Below, piece by piece: positions 1 through 5,286 of a stretch of 5,665 nt of DNA; position 1 is the stretch's first letter; each line of letters opens with the position of its first letter. The DNA lies in contig JAPKMV010000264.1 of the NCBI GenBank assembly GCA_026645635.1, forward strand, positions 1 to 5,665, in the 5' to 3' direction. Position numbers and translations under genes: made by a program. A model generated the notes under the pieces. It saw only the letters and a program-made list of their open reading frames with translations, ran no database searches and had not been told where the DNA came from. The DNA is from Caldilineaceae bacterium. Its GTDB lineage: Bacteria; Chloroflexota; Anaerolineae; Caldilineales; Caldilineaceae.

Positions 1-479
1 CCTATCGGGTGGAACGCACCCGCATCGGCCAGCAGACCGACTACGACAAGCTGAATCTGGAGATTTGGACCGACGGCACGTTGACGCCTGATGATGCGCT
101 GCGCCGCTCGGCCAACATTCTCCTGCAGCACTTGACGCTGCTTGCCGGCGCTGAGCCGGAGATCGTCGAGAAGAAGGAAGACGTGGCCGAGGGCATCCCC
201 TCGCGTATCTACGATACGCCGATCGAGGAGATGGAACTCAGCGTCCGCGCCTACAACTGCCTCAAGCGCGCCGGCATTACCAAAGTCGGCGAAGTCTTGA
301 AGCGCATGGAAAAGGGCGAAGACGAGATGCTCGCCATCCGCAACTTCGGCAAGAAGTCGCTGGATGAGCTGGTGGAAAAGCTGCGCGAGAAGAATTACCT
401 GAATGTGCCAGGCGTCGACCTGAGCTACTACATAGGCGAGAATTATAGGTCTGCCGACGACGGGGACGGCGCAGAGTAA
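1..479 (+). CDS. rpoA: RNA polymerase alpha subunit, C-terminal part (partial at 5' end)
   Basis: Only the 3' end of the gene is present; the frame is open from base 3 and runs off the left edge, so the GTG at 9 is an internal Val codon, not a start. The visible protein begins YRVERTRIGQQTDYDKLNLE, the conserved end of the alpha N-terminal assembly domain. An acidic linker follows, then the alpha C-terminal domain. In that domain the motif LSVRAYNCLKRAGI (bases about 234-278) carries the Arg and Asn that match E. coli R265 and N268, which contact UP-element DNA. The second helix-hairpin-helix motif IRNFGKKSLDEL lies at about 336-371. The protein ends in a short acidic tail, DDGDGAE. Alpha nucleates polymerase assembly and binds upstream promoter DNA and activators. 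rplQ follows after 42 nt, the usual order in bacteria. The identification is essentially certain. Confidence 0.97.
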   Translation, partial: YRVERTRIGQQTDYDKLNLEIWTDGTLTPDDALRRSANILLQHLTLLAGAEPEIVEKKEDVAEGIPSRIYDTPIEEMELSVRAYNCLKRAGITKVGEVLKRMEKGEDEMLAIRNFGKKSLDELVEKLREKNYLNVPGVDLSYYIGENYRSADDGDGAE

Positions 480-521
480 GCGCGACGTTGCACCGCACCG
501 CGCAAGACGAGGAGTCAGATT

Positions 522-905
522 ATGCGACATCGAGTTGCTGGACGTCACCTGGGAAGGACCAGCGCCCAACGCCGGGCACTGTTCCGCAACCTGGTGCGTG
601 AACTTTATCTGCACGAGCGAATCATCACGACCGAGGCCAAGGCCCGCTCGATCCGCTCCGATGCCGAACGGCTGATCACCAAGGCCAAAAAAGGCGTCAG
701 CGAGGACGGCTACCGCGTGCATGCACAGCGGCAGGTCGTGGCCTACTTGAACGACAAGACGGTGGCCAAGAAGGTCTTCGACACCTTCGCCCCGCGCTAC
801 GCTGCCCGCAATGGCGGCTATACCCGCATGATCAAGCTGGGCAAGCGCAACGGCGACGCCGCCGACATGGTGATTCTGGAATTGGTCGACGGTCAGGTGG
901 GTTGA
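522..905 (+). CDS. rplQ: 50S ribosomal protein L17 (bL17)
   Basis: This 127-residue protein has the normal length for bL17. Its N-terminus, MRHRVAGRHLGRTSAQRRAL, is the family signature, followed by LFRNLVRELYLHERIITTEAKA and a C-terminal half that ends in a conserved hydrophobic strand (MVILELV). L17 is a structural protein of the large ribosomal subunit near the exit of the peptide tunnel. The ATG at 522 is preceded by GAGGAG at 509-514 with a 7-nt gap, which fixes the start. The gene lies directly after rpoA, as in most bacteria, and its TGA stop overlaps the TTG start of truA, so the two are probably translationally coupled. Nothing in the reading frame looks damaged. Confidence 0.97.
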   Translation: MRHRVAGRHLGRTSAQRRALFRNLVRELYLHERIITTEAKARSIRSDAERLITKAKKGVSEDGYRVHAQRQVVAYLNDKTVAKKVFDTFAPRYAARNGGYTRMIKLGKRNGDAADMVILELVDGQVG

Positions 906-1753
906 CCCGTCGCGCCGTGGCAAGCGTGGAACGCGCCATTTGCGCCCTGGTGGCGTATGATGGCGCCGATTATCACGGCTTTCAGGCGCAGACGAATGCT
1001 GTCTCCGTGCAGCAGGCGCTGGAAGCGGCGATCGACTGCTGCGCCGAGCGCCGTTCCCGGGTGATTGGGGCTGGTCGCACAGATACTGGCGTTCATGCCA
1101 GCGGCCAGGTAGTCGGCGCCAGCGTCAAGTGGCGTGACAGCCTGGACGCCTTGCAACGAGCGTGGAATCGCCACCTGCCGCCGACGATTGTCGTGTGGCG
1201 GGTGGATGCGGCGCCGGAGGGCTTTCACCCGCGGCACAGCGCCATCAGCCGGACGTACCGCTACACGGTGCAGTGCGGCGGTCAGGCAGAGGCTAATGCT
1301 ACGGTGAGTCGCTCGCCGCTGACTGACCGGTACACCTGGTTCGAGCCACGACCGCTTGACGTTGCGGCAATGAATGCGGTCAGCGCTACGCTGGTGGGGA
1401 CACACGATTTCGCCACATTCGGGCAGCCGCCCCAAGGCGAAAACACGGTGCGCACGGTGGAAGCTGCGACGTGGACGTGGGTGCGTGAATCACCGCCGCC
1501 GCTGCACCAATTTGCCGGGACGAAGCTGGTCTTCACCATCACGGCGAATGCGTTTTTGCGACAGATGGTGCGGAGCCTGGTCGGTTCGTTGTTGGCAGTC
1601 GGGCGGGGCGATTGGACGCAGGAACGGTTTGCCGCGGCCTGGACGGCGCGGGCACGCAGCCGGTCGGCGCCGCCCGCAGCCCCGCAAGGGTTGGTTTTGG
1701 AAAAAGTTACGTATCCAGATCATCTGGCTGCGCTGATTTTCGGAAATGAATGA
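902..1753 (+). CDS. truA: tRNA pseudouridine(38-40) synthase TruA
   Basis: The protein has 283 residues when read from the TTG at 902. It belongs to the TruA family, which isomerises uridine to pseudouridine at positions 38-40 of the tRNA anticodon arm. Residues 57-66 read GAGRTDTGVH, and Asp61 in that motif matches the catalytic Asp of the family (D60 in E. coli). An N-terminal strand with YDGADYHGFQAQ, the FHPRHSAISRTYRY segment (about 108-121) with the conserved active-site Tyr, and NAFLRQMVRSLVGSLL near the C-terminus all fit TruA. The TTG start forms a TTGA overlap with the rplQ stop. AGGTGG (895-900) lies only 1 nt before it, too close for a normal Shine-Dalgarno site, so initiation may depend on coupling to rplQ. 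In-frame GTG codons at 917 and 926 are alternative starts without better upstream signals. The function is secure and the exact start is not. Confidence 0.94.
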   Translation: MTRRAVASVERAICALVAYDGADYHGFQAQTNAVSVQQALEAAIDCCAERRSRVIGAGRTDTGVHASGQVVGASVKWRDSLDALQRAWNRHLPPTIVVWRVDAAPEGFHPRHSAISRTYRYTVQCGGQAEANATVSRSPLTDRYTWFEPRPLDVAAMNAVSATLVGTHDFATFGQPPQGENTVRTVEAATWTWVRESPPPLHQFAGTKLVFTITANAFLRQMVRSLVGSLLAVGRGDWTQERFAAAWTARARSRSAPPAAPQGLVLEKVTYPDHLAALIFGNE

Positions 1754-1766
1754 AGGAATGCACCGT

Positions 1767-1801
1767 TTGCAGCCAGGTTGTCATCCAACCACATGCTGCA
1801 A
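1767..1801 (+). promoter_or_regulatory. Two-part stem-loop in the rplM leader
   Basis: An inner perfect 5-bp stem (GGTTG 1776-1780 with CAACC 1786-1790, 5-nt loop) sits inside an outer 7-bp stem (TTGCAGC 1767-1773 with GCTGCAA 1795-1801), separated by a small internal loop. The structure ends 11 nt before the AAGGAG ribosome-binding site of rplM. In Firmicutes and enterobacteria rplM has a structured autoregulatory leader. Whether this hairpin plays such a role here is inference, as no conserved L13-leader consensus was recognised. It has no T tract, so it is not an intrinsic terminator. Confidence 0.4.
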
Positions 1802-1812
1802 CCAGGCATTAG

Positions 1813-1818
1813 AAGGAG
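1813..1818 (+). promoter_or_regulatory. Ribosome-binding site that fixes the rplM start
   Basis: AAGGAG lies 7 nt before the GTG at 1826. This strong match decides between three in-frame candidates (TTG 1778, ATG 1793, GTG 1826). The first two would lie within or at the edge of the leader hairpin and have no comparable upstream purine tract. Confidence 0.85.
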
Positions 1819-1825
1819 AAGTCGT

Positions 1826-2260
1826 GTGAAGACTGAAACGCCTAGCGCCCAGGAAGCATTGGACAGCCGTGAGTGGCACGTGGTGGACGCCACGGGTCAG
1901 ACACTCGGCCGGCTGGCTACGCAAATCGCCACCGTTCTGCGTGGCAAGCACAAACCCACCTTCACGCCGAACCTGGACACCGGCGACTTTGTGGTGGTTG
2001 TGAATTGTGAACGGGTCGCCGTGACCGGCGACAAGCTGGACACCGTGCGCTACTATCGCCATTCGCGCTATCCGGGCGGTCTCAAGAGCCGCTCCATGCG
2101 CGAGCAGATGCAGCGCTTTCCGGATCGCGTGATCTACGAAGCGGTGCGCGGCATGATGCCGAAGACCAAACTGGGGCGCGCACAGATGAAGAAGCTGCGC
2201 ATCTATGCTGGCCCGGAGCATCCGCACACGGCGCAGCAGCCGAAAGTATTGGAACTGTAA
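1826..2260 (+). CDS. rplM: 50S ribosomal protein L13 (uL13)
   Basis: The protein has 144 residues from the GTG at 1826, the normal length for uL13. The start is chosen because AAGGAG sits 7 nt upstream and because L13 proteins of this type begin M(K/R)TxxP, as here ([10 protein letters not shown]). Longer in-frame extensions to 1793 or 1778 would add non-homologous residues. Conserved segments are [15 protein letters not shown], the [11 protein letters not shown] block, and [18 protein letters not shown]. The C-terminal signature [12 protein letters not shown] is followed by [16 protein letters not shown]13 is an early-assembling 23S rRNA-binding protein of the large subunit. It is followed after 80 nt by rpsI, its almost universal partner. 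Confidence 0.96.
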   Translation: MKTETPSAQEALDSREWHVVDATGQTLGRLATQIATVLRGKHKPTFTPNLDTGDFVVVVNCERVAVTGDKLDTVRYYRHSRYPGGLKSRSMREQMQRFPDRVIYEAVRGMMPKTKLGRAQMKKLRIYAGPEHPHTAQQPKVLEL

Positions 2261-2340
2261 CAGCTTGCCGGCGCTGGCGATGGGTTTACCCTGGTCTGGC
2301 GGCGCCGCACGAGTGGAAAGTGAAAGACGGAGAGACCCAA

Positions 2341-2730
2341 ATGGCGGAATATAAGGAAGCAGTAGGTCGGCGCAAGACTGCCAGTGCGCGCGTGCGCCTC
2401 TATCCTGGCACCGGTGATATTGTCGTCAACGACAAGCCCGTCAACGACTATTTTGGCCGCGACCTGGATCAGATGATTCTGCGCCAGCCGCTGCTGTTGA
2501 CGGGCACGGAGAGCGCCTACAACATCAGTGTCCATGTGGTCGGCGGCGGCGAGTCGGGGCAGGCGGCTTCGGTGCGCATGGGCATTGCCCGCGCGTTGAC
2601 GCTGTGGGATCCCAATCTGCGCCCCGTGCTGAAGAGCGCCGGTTTCCTCATGCGCGATGCCCGCGCCAAGGAGCGCAAGAAGGCCGGTCTCAAGCGTGCC
2701 CGCAAGGCGCCGCAGTACACCAAGCGCTAA
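2341..2730 (+). CDS. rpsI: 30S ribosomal protein S9 (uS9)
   Basis: The protein has 129 residues from the ATG at 2341. It opens [20 protein letters not shown], the S9 signature, and continues with [11 protein letters not shown] and the DQMILRQPL block. [21 protein letters not shown] follows, and the basic tail ends in QYTKR. The C-terminal Lys-Arg of S9 reaches the P-site tRNA anticodon in the decoding centre, and it is intact here. GGAGAG at 2329-2334 gives a 6-nt gap to the ATG. An in-frame GTG at 2320 would add seven non-conserved residues and is not favoured. The gene closes the ribosomal-protein block and is followed by two hairpins, the second a terminator. Confidence 0.97.
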   Translation: MAEYKEAVGRRKTASARVRLYPGTGDIVVNDKPVNDYFGRDLDQMILRQPLLLTGTESAYNISVHVVGGGESGQAASVRMGIARALTLWDPNLRPVLKSAGFLMRDARAKERKKAGLKRARKAPQYTKR

Positions 2731-2745
2731 AGTTAGCGGTTGTTG

Positions 2746-2765
2746 GGACGCGCATCGGTGCGTCC
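2746..2765 (+). repeat. 8-bp hairpin downstream of rpsI
   Basis: GGACGCGC (2746-2753) pairs with GTGCGTCC (2758-2765), with one G-U pair and an ATCG tetraloop. No T tract follows, so alone it is not an intrinsic terminator. It lies 12 nt before the strong terminator and may stabilise the 3' end of the operon transcript. Confidence 0.5.
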
Positions 2766-2777
2766 GTTCAAGACTAC

Positions 2778-2825
2778 GACGCAGTTATCCACAGACCTTT
2801 GGGGTTTGTGGATAACTGCGTTTTT
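2778..2825 (+). terminator. Strong intrinsic terminator of the ribosomal operon
   Basis: The arm 2778-2797 pairs with 2803-2822 across 20 positions, two of them G-U and the rest Watson-Crick, closing a 5-nt loop (TTTGG, 2798-2802). Five T residues at 2821-2825 follow at once. This is a textbook rho-independent terminator at the end of rpoA-rplQ-truA-rplM-rpsI. It ends only 27 nt before the ATG of the next gene, leaving little room for a separate promoter between them. Confidence 0.88.
2785..2815. other. Inverted pair of perfect DnaA-box sequences in the terminator stem
   Basis: TTATCCACA, the E. coli high-affinity DnaA-box sequence, occurs at 2785-2793 on the plus strand and again at 2807-2815 on the minus strand (read as TGTGGATAA). 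The two face each other across 13 nt and form the core of the terminator stem. The sequence match is directly visible. DnaA binding is inference, since the second box is a necessary consequence of the stem once the first exists. No dnaA gene or A+T-rich unwinding region is visible, so this is not called an origin. Confidence 0.5.
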
Positions 2826-2852
2826 GCGTTAAGGAAAAGAACGGCCATACCC

Positions 2853-3458
2853 ATGATCAAGACAGGCATTCTCTGTGTTCCGGCCTACGACGAGGCTGCG
2901 GTGCTGGCGGTGCGGCGGCTGCTCACCGGCGCTGCGCCCGGCTGCGTCATCTTGCTGGACCAGGCCGCGCCGATGCAGCGCCATGTGATCGAGGAAGTGC
3001 TGCGCCGCTGGGCTGACGAGGATGAACTTGACCTGATCATCACCGTAGGCGGGACGCTGCCGGCGCCCGGCCCCAGTGGCCGCGAGATCGTGCCGGACGC
3101 CACGCTGGCCGTGGCGGAGCGGTTGCTGCCCGGCCTGCCGGAAACGATGCGCGCCCTGGCGCAAGAGGAGGCGCCGCTGGCCATTCTCGACCGCAGCGTG
3201 GCGGCAATCCGCGGGCGCACGTTGATCCTTAACCTGCCGGCCGGCGCGGCCGCAGCCACGCTTTTCCTGGAGAGCGTCGTCGAGGTCATCCCGACCGTGG
3301 TGGCGCTGCTGCAGGAGGAAGTGACCGACCTGCGAATGGTGGACGACGAGGAGACGGGTGAGCCAATGCGTGCGCCAGCATCCGCCGCCGCCGCGCCGAG
3401 CGCAGGGAAAAAGGCGCTGGACGCAGCCGAGTTTGCGGCGTTTCTGGCGCGCAAGTGA
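2853..3458 (+). CDS. Divergent MogA/MoaB-like molybdopterin-binding domain protein
   Basis: The protein has 201 residues from the ATG at 2853. Residues about 1-155 resemble the MogA/MoaB fold: a first strand (KTGILCVPAY), a DQAAP segment with Asp36, then DLIITVGGT (60-68), PDATLAVAERLLPG (81-94), and SVAAIRGRTLILNLPAG (115-131). MogA adenylates molybdopterin before molybdate insertion. Several family hallmarks differ here. The usual GGTG is GGTL, about four extra residues precede the PEAT-like PDAT, Glu79 stands where an Asp is expected, and the usual LPGSP loop reads LPAGA. The N-terminal serine/threonine-rich loop is also missing. Residues 166-201 form an acidic, then Ala/Pro-rich tail ending in a possible short helix (KKALDAAEFAAFLARK). 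No other cofactor gene is adjacent. The ribosome-binding site is weak: AAGGA at 2831-2835 is 17 nt away. Family membership is likely, but enzymatic activity is doubtful. Confidence 0.72.
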   Translation: MIKTGILCVPAYDEAAVLAVRRLLTGAAPGCVILLDQAAPMQRHVIEEVLRRWADEDELDLIITVGGTLPAPGPSGREIVPDATLAVAERLLPGLPETMRALAQEEAPLAILDRSVAAIRGRTLILNLPAGAAAATLFLESVVEVIPTVVALLQEEVTDLRMVDDEETGEPMRAPASAAAAPSAGKKALDAAEFAAFLARK

Positions 3459-3482
3459 CTACCAAGCCTCAGAGAGAAGATG

Positions 3483-3542
3483 ATCCACAGATTGCGCAGA
3501 TTTCACAGATTAACTGCTGGTGCATCTGCGAAATCTGCGGAT
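3483..3542. repeat. CACAGATT 9-nt-period repeat forming an intergenic hairpin
   Basis: Three tandem 9-nt units, CACAGATTG (3486-3494), CGCAGATTT (3495-3503) and CACAGATTA (3504-3512), face inverted copies at 3522-3539. Two pairing registers are possible. In one, 3495-3510 pairs with 3524-3539 (15 of 16 positions, 13-nt loop). In the other, 3483-3501 pairs with 3524-3542 (17 of 19 positions, 22-nt loop). It lies 24 nt after the stop of the Mog-like gene. No T tract follows on either strand. I recall similar CACAGATT-type elements between genes in Chloroflexota and some other phyla, so this is probably a dispersed intergenic repeat that may also act as a transcript end. Confidence 0.65.
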
Positions 3543-3748
3543 GCTGCCTGAGTAGTTACGCGCGCAAGAGCAATTGAGTTGCCGATTCCCCCTTTGACCT
3601 ATGGTGGCGCAGCGTGCGTTGCGCCATCGTATTCTGGCCGGAGGGTGAATCAGCCGATGAAAACAATGCTTACGTGGGACAGCAGCGCGTCGCCGACCGC
3701 ATGAGCGACCGGTGACAACGCTGCTGTGCGCCATTACGTAAATTTTTC
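3543..3748. other. Intergenic space between convergent genes, with a palindrome
   Basis: No convincing gene is seen between the CACAGATT repeat and the tal stop. An 11-bp palindrome (3601-3611 with 3620-3630, two G-U pairs, 8-nt loop) is the clearest structure. A 9-bp inverted repeat (ACAGCAGCG 3679-3687 with CGCTGCTGT 3719-3727) and the 8-bp palindrome TTACGTAA (3734-3741) lie nearer tal. None is followed by a good T tract on the minus strand, so the end of the tal transcript is not located. A 15-codon open frame at 3657-3704 has an upstream GGAGGGTGA but no recognisable relatives. Confidence 0.4.
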
Positions 3749-4870
3749 CTACCCCGCCGCCACCTCGCGGCGCTTCGCCTCAATTGCGGCCAGCAACTGC
3801 ACGAACGAATCGGCGAACTTCTGCACGCCATCCGCTTCCAGTTCCTGGGTCACTGCCGCCAGCGAAATGCCCGCAGCTTCGACTTCGGCCAGCAGGGCGC
3901 GGGCCTCGTCCACGCCCTGATCCACCGTGCGCGCCACCGTGGCGTGGTCGAGACAGGCCACCACCGTGGCCGGCGGCATGGTGTTGACCGTGTGCGGGCC
4001 GATCAGCGGGTCCACGTAGAGCAGGTCAGGATAGGCCGGGTTCTTGACGCCGGTGCTGGCCCAGAGGGGGCGCTGCACCCGCGCACCGGCGGCGGCCAGT
4101 TTCTCCCAGCGCGGCCCGCTGAACTTCTCCTCGAACTGGCGATAGGCGAGCTTGCTGTTGGCGACCGCCGCCTTGCCGCGCAGCGCCTGGTAGTGTGCAG
4201 CATGCGCCGGATCGGCTGCCGCCAGCTTGTCGAGGCGAGCGTCGACGTTCGTGTCCACGCGGCTGACAAAGAAACTCGCCACCGACGCCACCCGATCCAC
4301 CGGCTTGCCGGCGGCGACGCGTTCCTCGATGCCCTGGATGAAGGCTTCCTTGACCGCGGCGTAGCGCTCCACGCTGAAGATCAGCGTCACGTTGATGTTG
4401 ATGCCGTCGGCGATGAGCTGGCGGATCGCGGGGATGCCGGCCAGCGTCGCCGGCACCTTGACCATCAGGTTGGGGCGGTCCACCGCCGCGTGCAGCCGCC
4501 GCGCCTCGGCGATGGTGGCGGCGGTGTCGTGGGCCAGGTCGGGCGCCACCTCCAGGCTCACGCAGCCGTCATGGCCTTCCGCCGCATCGTAGACCGGGCG
4601 CAGGATCGCCGCCGCGGCCTGGATGTCGGCGATGGCCAGCGTCTCGAAGAGGGACTTGGTGTCCAGCGGCGAGCCGGCCAGGTCGGCCAGGTCAGCGGCG
4701 TAGGCGTCGCTCTTGGTGATCGCCTGCTGGAAGATCGTCGGGTTGGAGGTGACGCCGGCGATGCCGTCGGCCACGAGCCGGGCCAGTTCGCCGGACTGAA
4801 TCATGCCGCGCTCGATGAAGTCGTACCAGACGCTCTGGCCCAGGGCGCGCATTTGGTGAAGACGGGTCAT
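3749..4870 (-). CDS. tal: Transaldolase
   Basis: The protein has 373 residues from the ATG at 4870. Transaldolase moves a dihydroxyacetone unit from sedoheptulose 7-phosphate to glyceraldehyde 3-phosphate in the non-oxidative pentose phosphate pathway, in the cytosol. Landmarks in order are WYD with Asp17, GVTSNPTIF (39-47), CVSLEV with Glu107, and NLMVKVPAT with Lys138, the Schiff-base lysine. NINVTLIFS (158-166), [14 protein letters not shown] (197-210) and ASTGVKNP (271-278) follow. Asp, Glu and Lys match the catalytic trio of E. coli TalB. The length of about 370 and the sequence fit the Tal type of actinobacteria, cyanobacteria and Chloroflexota, not the 316-residue TalB type. A GTG at 4888 is in frame, but AAGGAG (4882-4877) lies 6 nt before the ATG, so the ATG is chosen. 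The gene starts 14 nt after an antitoxin-like gene and is convergent with the Mog-like gene. Confidence 0.95.
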   Translation of the reverse strand: MTRLHQMRALGQSVWYDFIERGMIQSGELARLVADGIAGVTSNPTIFQQAITKSDAYAADLADLAGSPLDTKSLFETLAIADIQAAAAILRPVYDAAEGHDGCVSLEVAPDLAHDTAATIAEARRLHAAVDRPNLMVKVPATLAGIPAIRQLIADGININVTLIFSVERYAAVKEAFIQGIEERVAAGKPVDRVASVASFFVSRVDTNVDARLDKLAAADPAHAAHYQALRGKAAVANSKLAYRQFEEKFSGPRWEKLAAAGARVQRPLWASTGVKNPAYPDLLYVDPLIGPHTVNTMPPATVVACLDHATVARTVDQGVDEARALLAEVEAAGISLAAVTQELEADGVQKFADSFVQLLAAIEAKRREVAAG

Positions 4871-4876
4871 GTGAAG

Positions 4877-4882
4877 CTCCTT
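4877..4882 (-). promoter_or_regulatory. Ribosome-binding site that fixes the tal start
   Basis: Read on the minus strand, AAGGAG at 4882-4877 is followed by six bases and then ATG at 4870. The site sits between the stop of the upstream small gene and tal. The in-frame GTG at 4888 would place this ribosome-binding site inside the coding sequence, so that longer start is rejected. Confidence 0.85.
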
Positions 4883-4884
4883 TG

Positions 4885-5166
4885 TCACCTTATCTTTGTG
4901 GCTAGTTCCTTCTTTACTCCACCGTAAACGGTTTCTTCCAATGTCACTCGCTCTTCAATGATACCTGTCAGCCATTCCTCTACGCTGGATTTGCGGTGCA
5001 GCCGAGCCAGAAACGCCGCACGCGCCGCAAGCTCGGCAGAAATTGATACAGAGGTTGGCCTGGTTCGCCGCACGCGAACTGGTTTTTCCCAAGCCGTATC
5101 ATCGGTAGCTTGGGCAATCACAATCTGATCAACTTCTTGCTCTGACAGGTTACTGAAAAGAAACAT
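4885..5166 (-). CDS. Ribbon-helix-helix-like antitoxin candidate
   Basis: The protein has 93 residues. The N-terminal part, [20 protein letters not shown], is followed by a basic strip ([10 protein letters not shown]). Next come a probable beta strand (TSVSIS, about 38-43), a helix ([15 protein letters not shown]), a turn at KSS, and a second helix ([17 protein letters not shown]). Strand-helix-helix in this arrangement is the pattern of ribbon-helix-helix DNA-binding antitoxins and repressors. Immediately upstream, and overlapping its start, is the N-terminal stump of a BrnT-like toxin, and BrnT-family toxins are normally followed by such an antitoxin. GAGG at 5177-5174, inside the stump, gives a 7-nt gap to this ATG. 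The gene ends 14 nt before tal and probably shares its transcript. The exact family, for example BrnA-like, was not confirmed. It could also be a stand-alone transcription regulator. Confidence 0.62.
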   Translation of the reverse strand: MFLFSNLSEQEVDQIVIAQATDDTAWEKPVRVRRTRPTSVSISAELAARAAFLARLHRKSSVEEWLTGIIEERVTLEETVYGGVKKELATKIR

Positions 5167-5261
5167 TCCACCGCCTCATCAAATGTGATGTGATGAGCAG
5201 CGAGTTCGTCGCGCTCAAAGTCATATTCAAAATCAGTCGGAATGAAACGATTCCAGTTCAC
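5118..5261 (-). pseudogene. BrnT-like toxin, N-terminal remnant
   Basis: From a GTG at 5261 the minus strand encodes 47 residues. The first 36 (NWNRFIPTDFEYDFERDELA, then [15 protein letters not shown]) match the start of BrnT-family RelE-like RNase toxins: an F-E-Y-D strand, then a helix, then (H)xITFDEAxxxF. After ECFFS the frame runs out of register into the antitoxin coding sequence ([11 protein letters not shown]) and stops at 5120-5118. BrnT proteins have about 90 residues, so roughly the C-terminal half, with most of the catalytic face, is absent. The antitoxin ATG (5166-5164) lies within the TGT-preceding codons of the remnant. The simplest explanation is an internal deletion joining the toxin to the start of its antitoxin. 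An in-frame TAG at 5270-5268 and a weak ribosome-binding site suggest that even the stump may be poorly translated. Confidence 0.6.
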
Positions 5262-5286
5262 TAATGTCTATTCTTCTCTCTAGCCC

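Noticed and set aside
893..1435. Minus-strand open frame of 180 codons opposite truA
   Set aside because: It is a shadow of truA with no recognisable motif and no place in the operon.
1374..1736. Plus-strand frame rich in R, W and C within truA
   Set aside because: This is a frame-shifted reading of truA; the TruA frame is conserved throughout.
2778..2825. Replication origin suggested by paired DnaA boxes
   Set aside because: Only two boxes are present, both required by the terminator stem, with no dnaA, no box cluster and no A+T-rich unwinding region.
2604..2852. Upstream extension of the Mog-like gene back into rpsI
   Set aside because: It would overlap rpsI in another frame and read through the terminator hairpin; homology begins at the ATG at 2853.
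3483..3542. CRISPR array suggested by short repeated units
   Set aside because: The units are 9 nt and directly abutting with no spacers, and no cas genes are present.
3594..3635. Promoter for the 15-codon frame (TTGACC at 3594, TATTCT at 3630)
   Set aside because: The two boxes are 30 nt apart, far outside normal spacing.
3510..3734. Minus-strand frame of 74 codons in the convergent gap
   Set aside because: It runs through the CACAGATT repeat, has no family resemblance, and its composition is unlike a folded protein.
3944..4927. Long plus-strand open frame of 327 codons opposite tal
   Set aside because: It is antisense to a clear transaldolase with its catalytic residues intact. Its composition (runs of R, D, G, V, H) is typical of a reverse shadow of high-G+C coding DNA.
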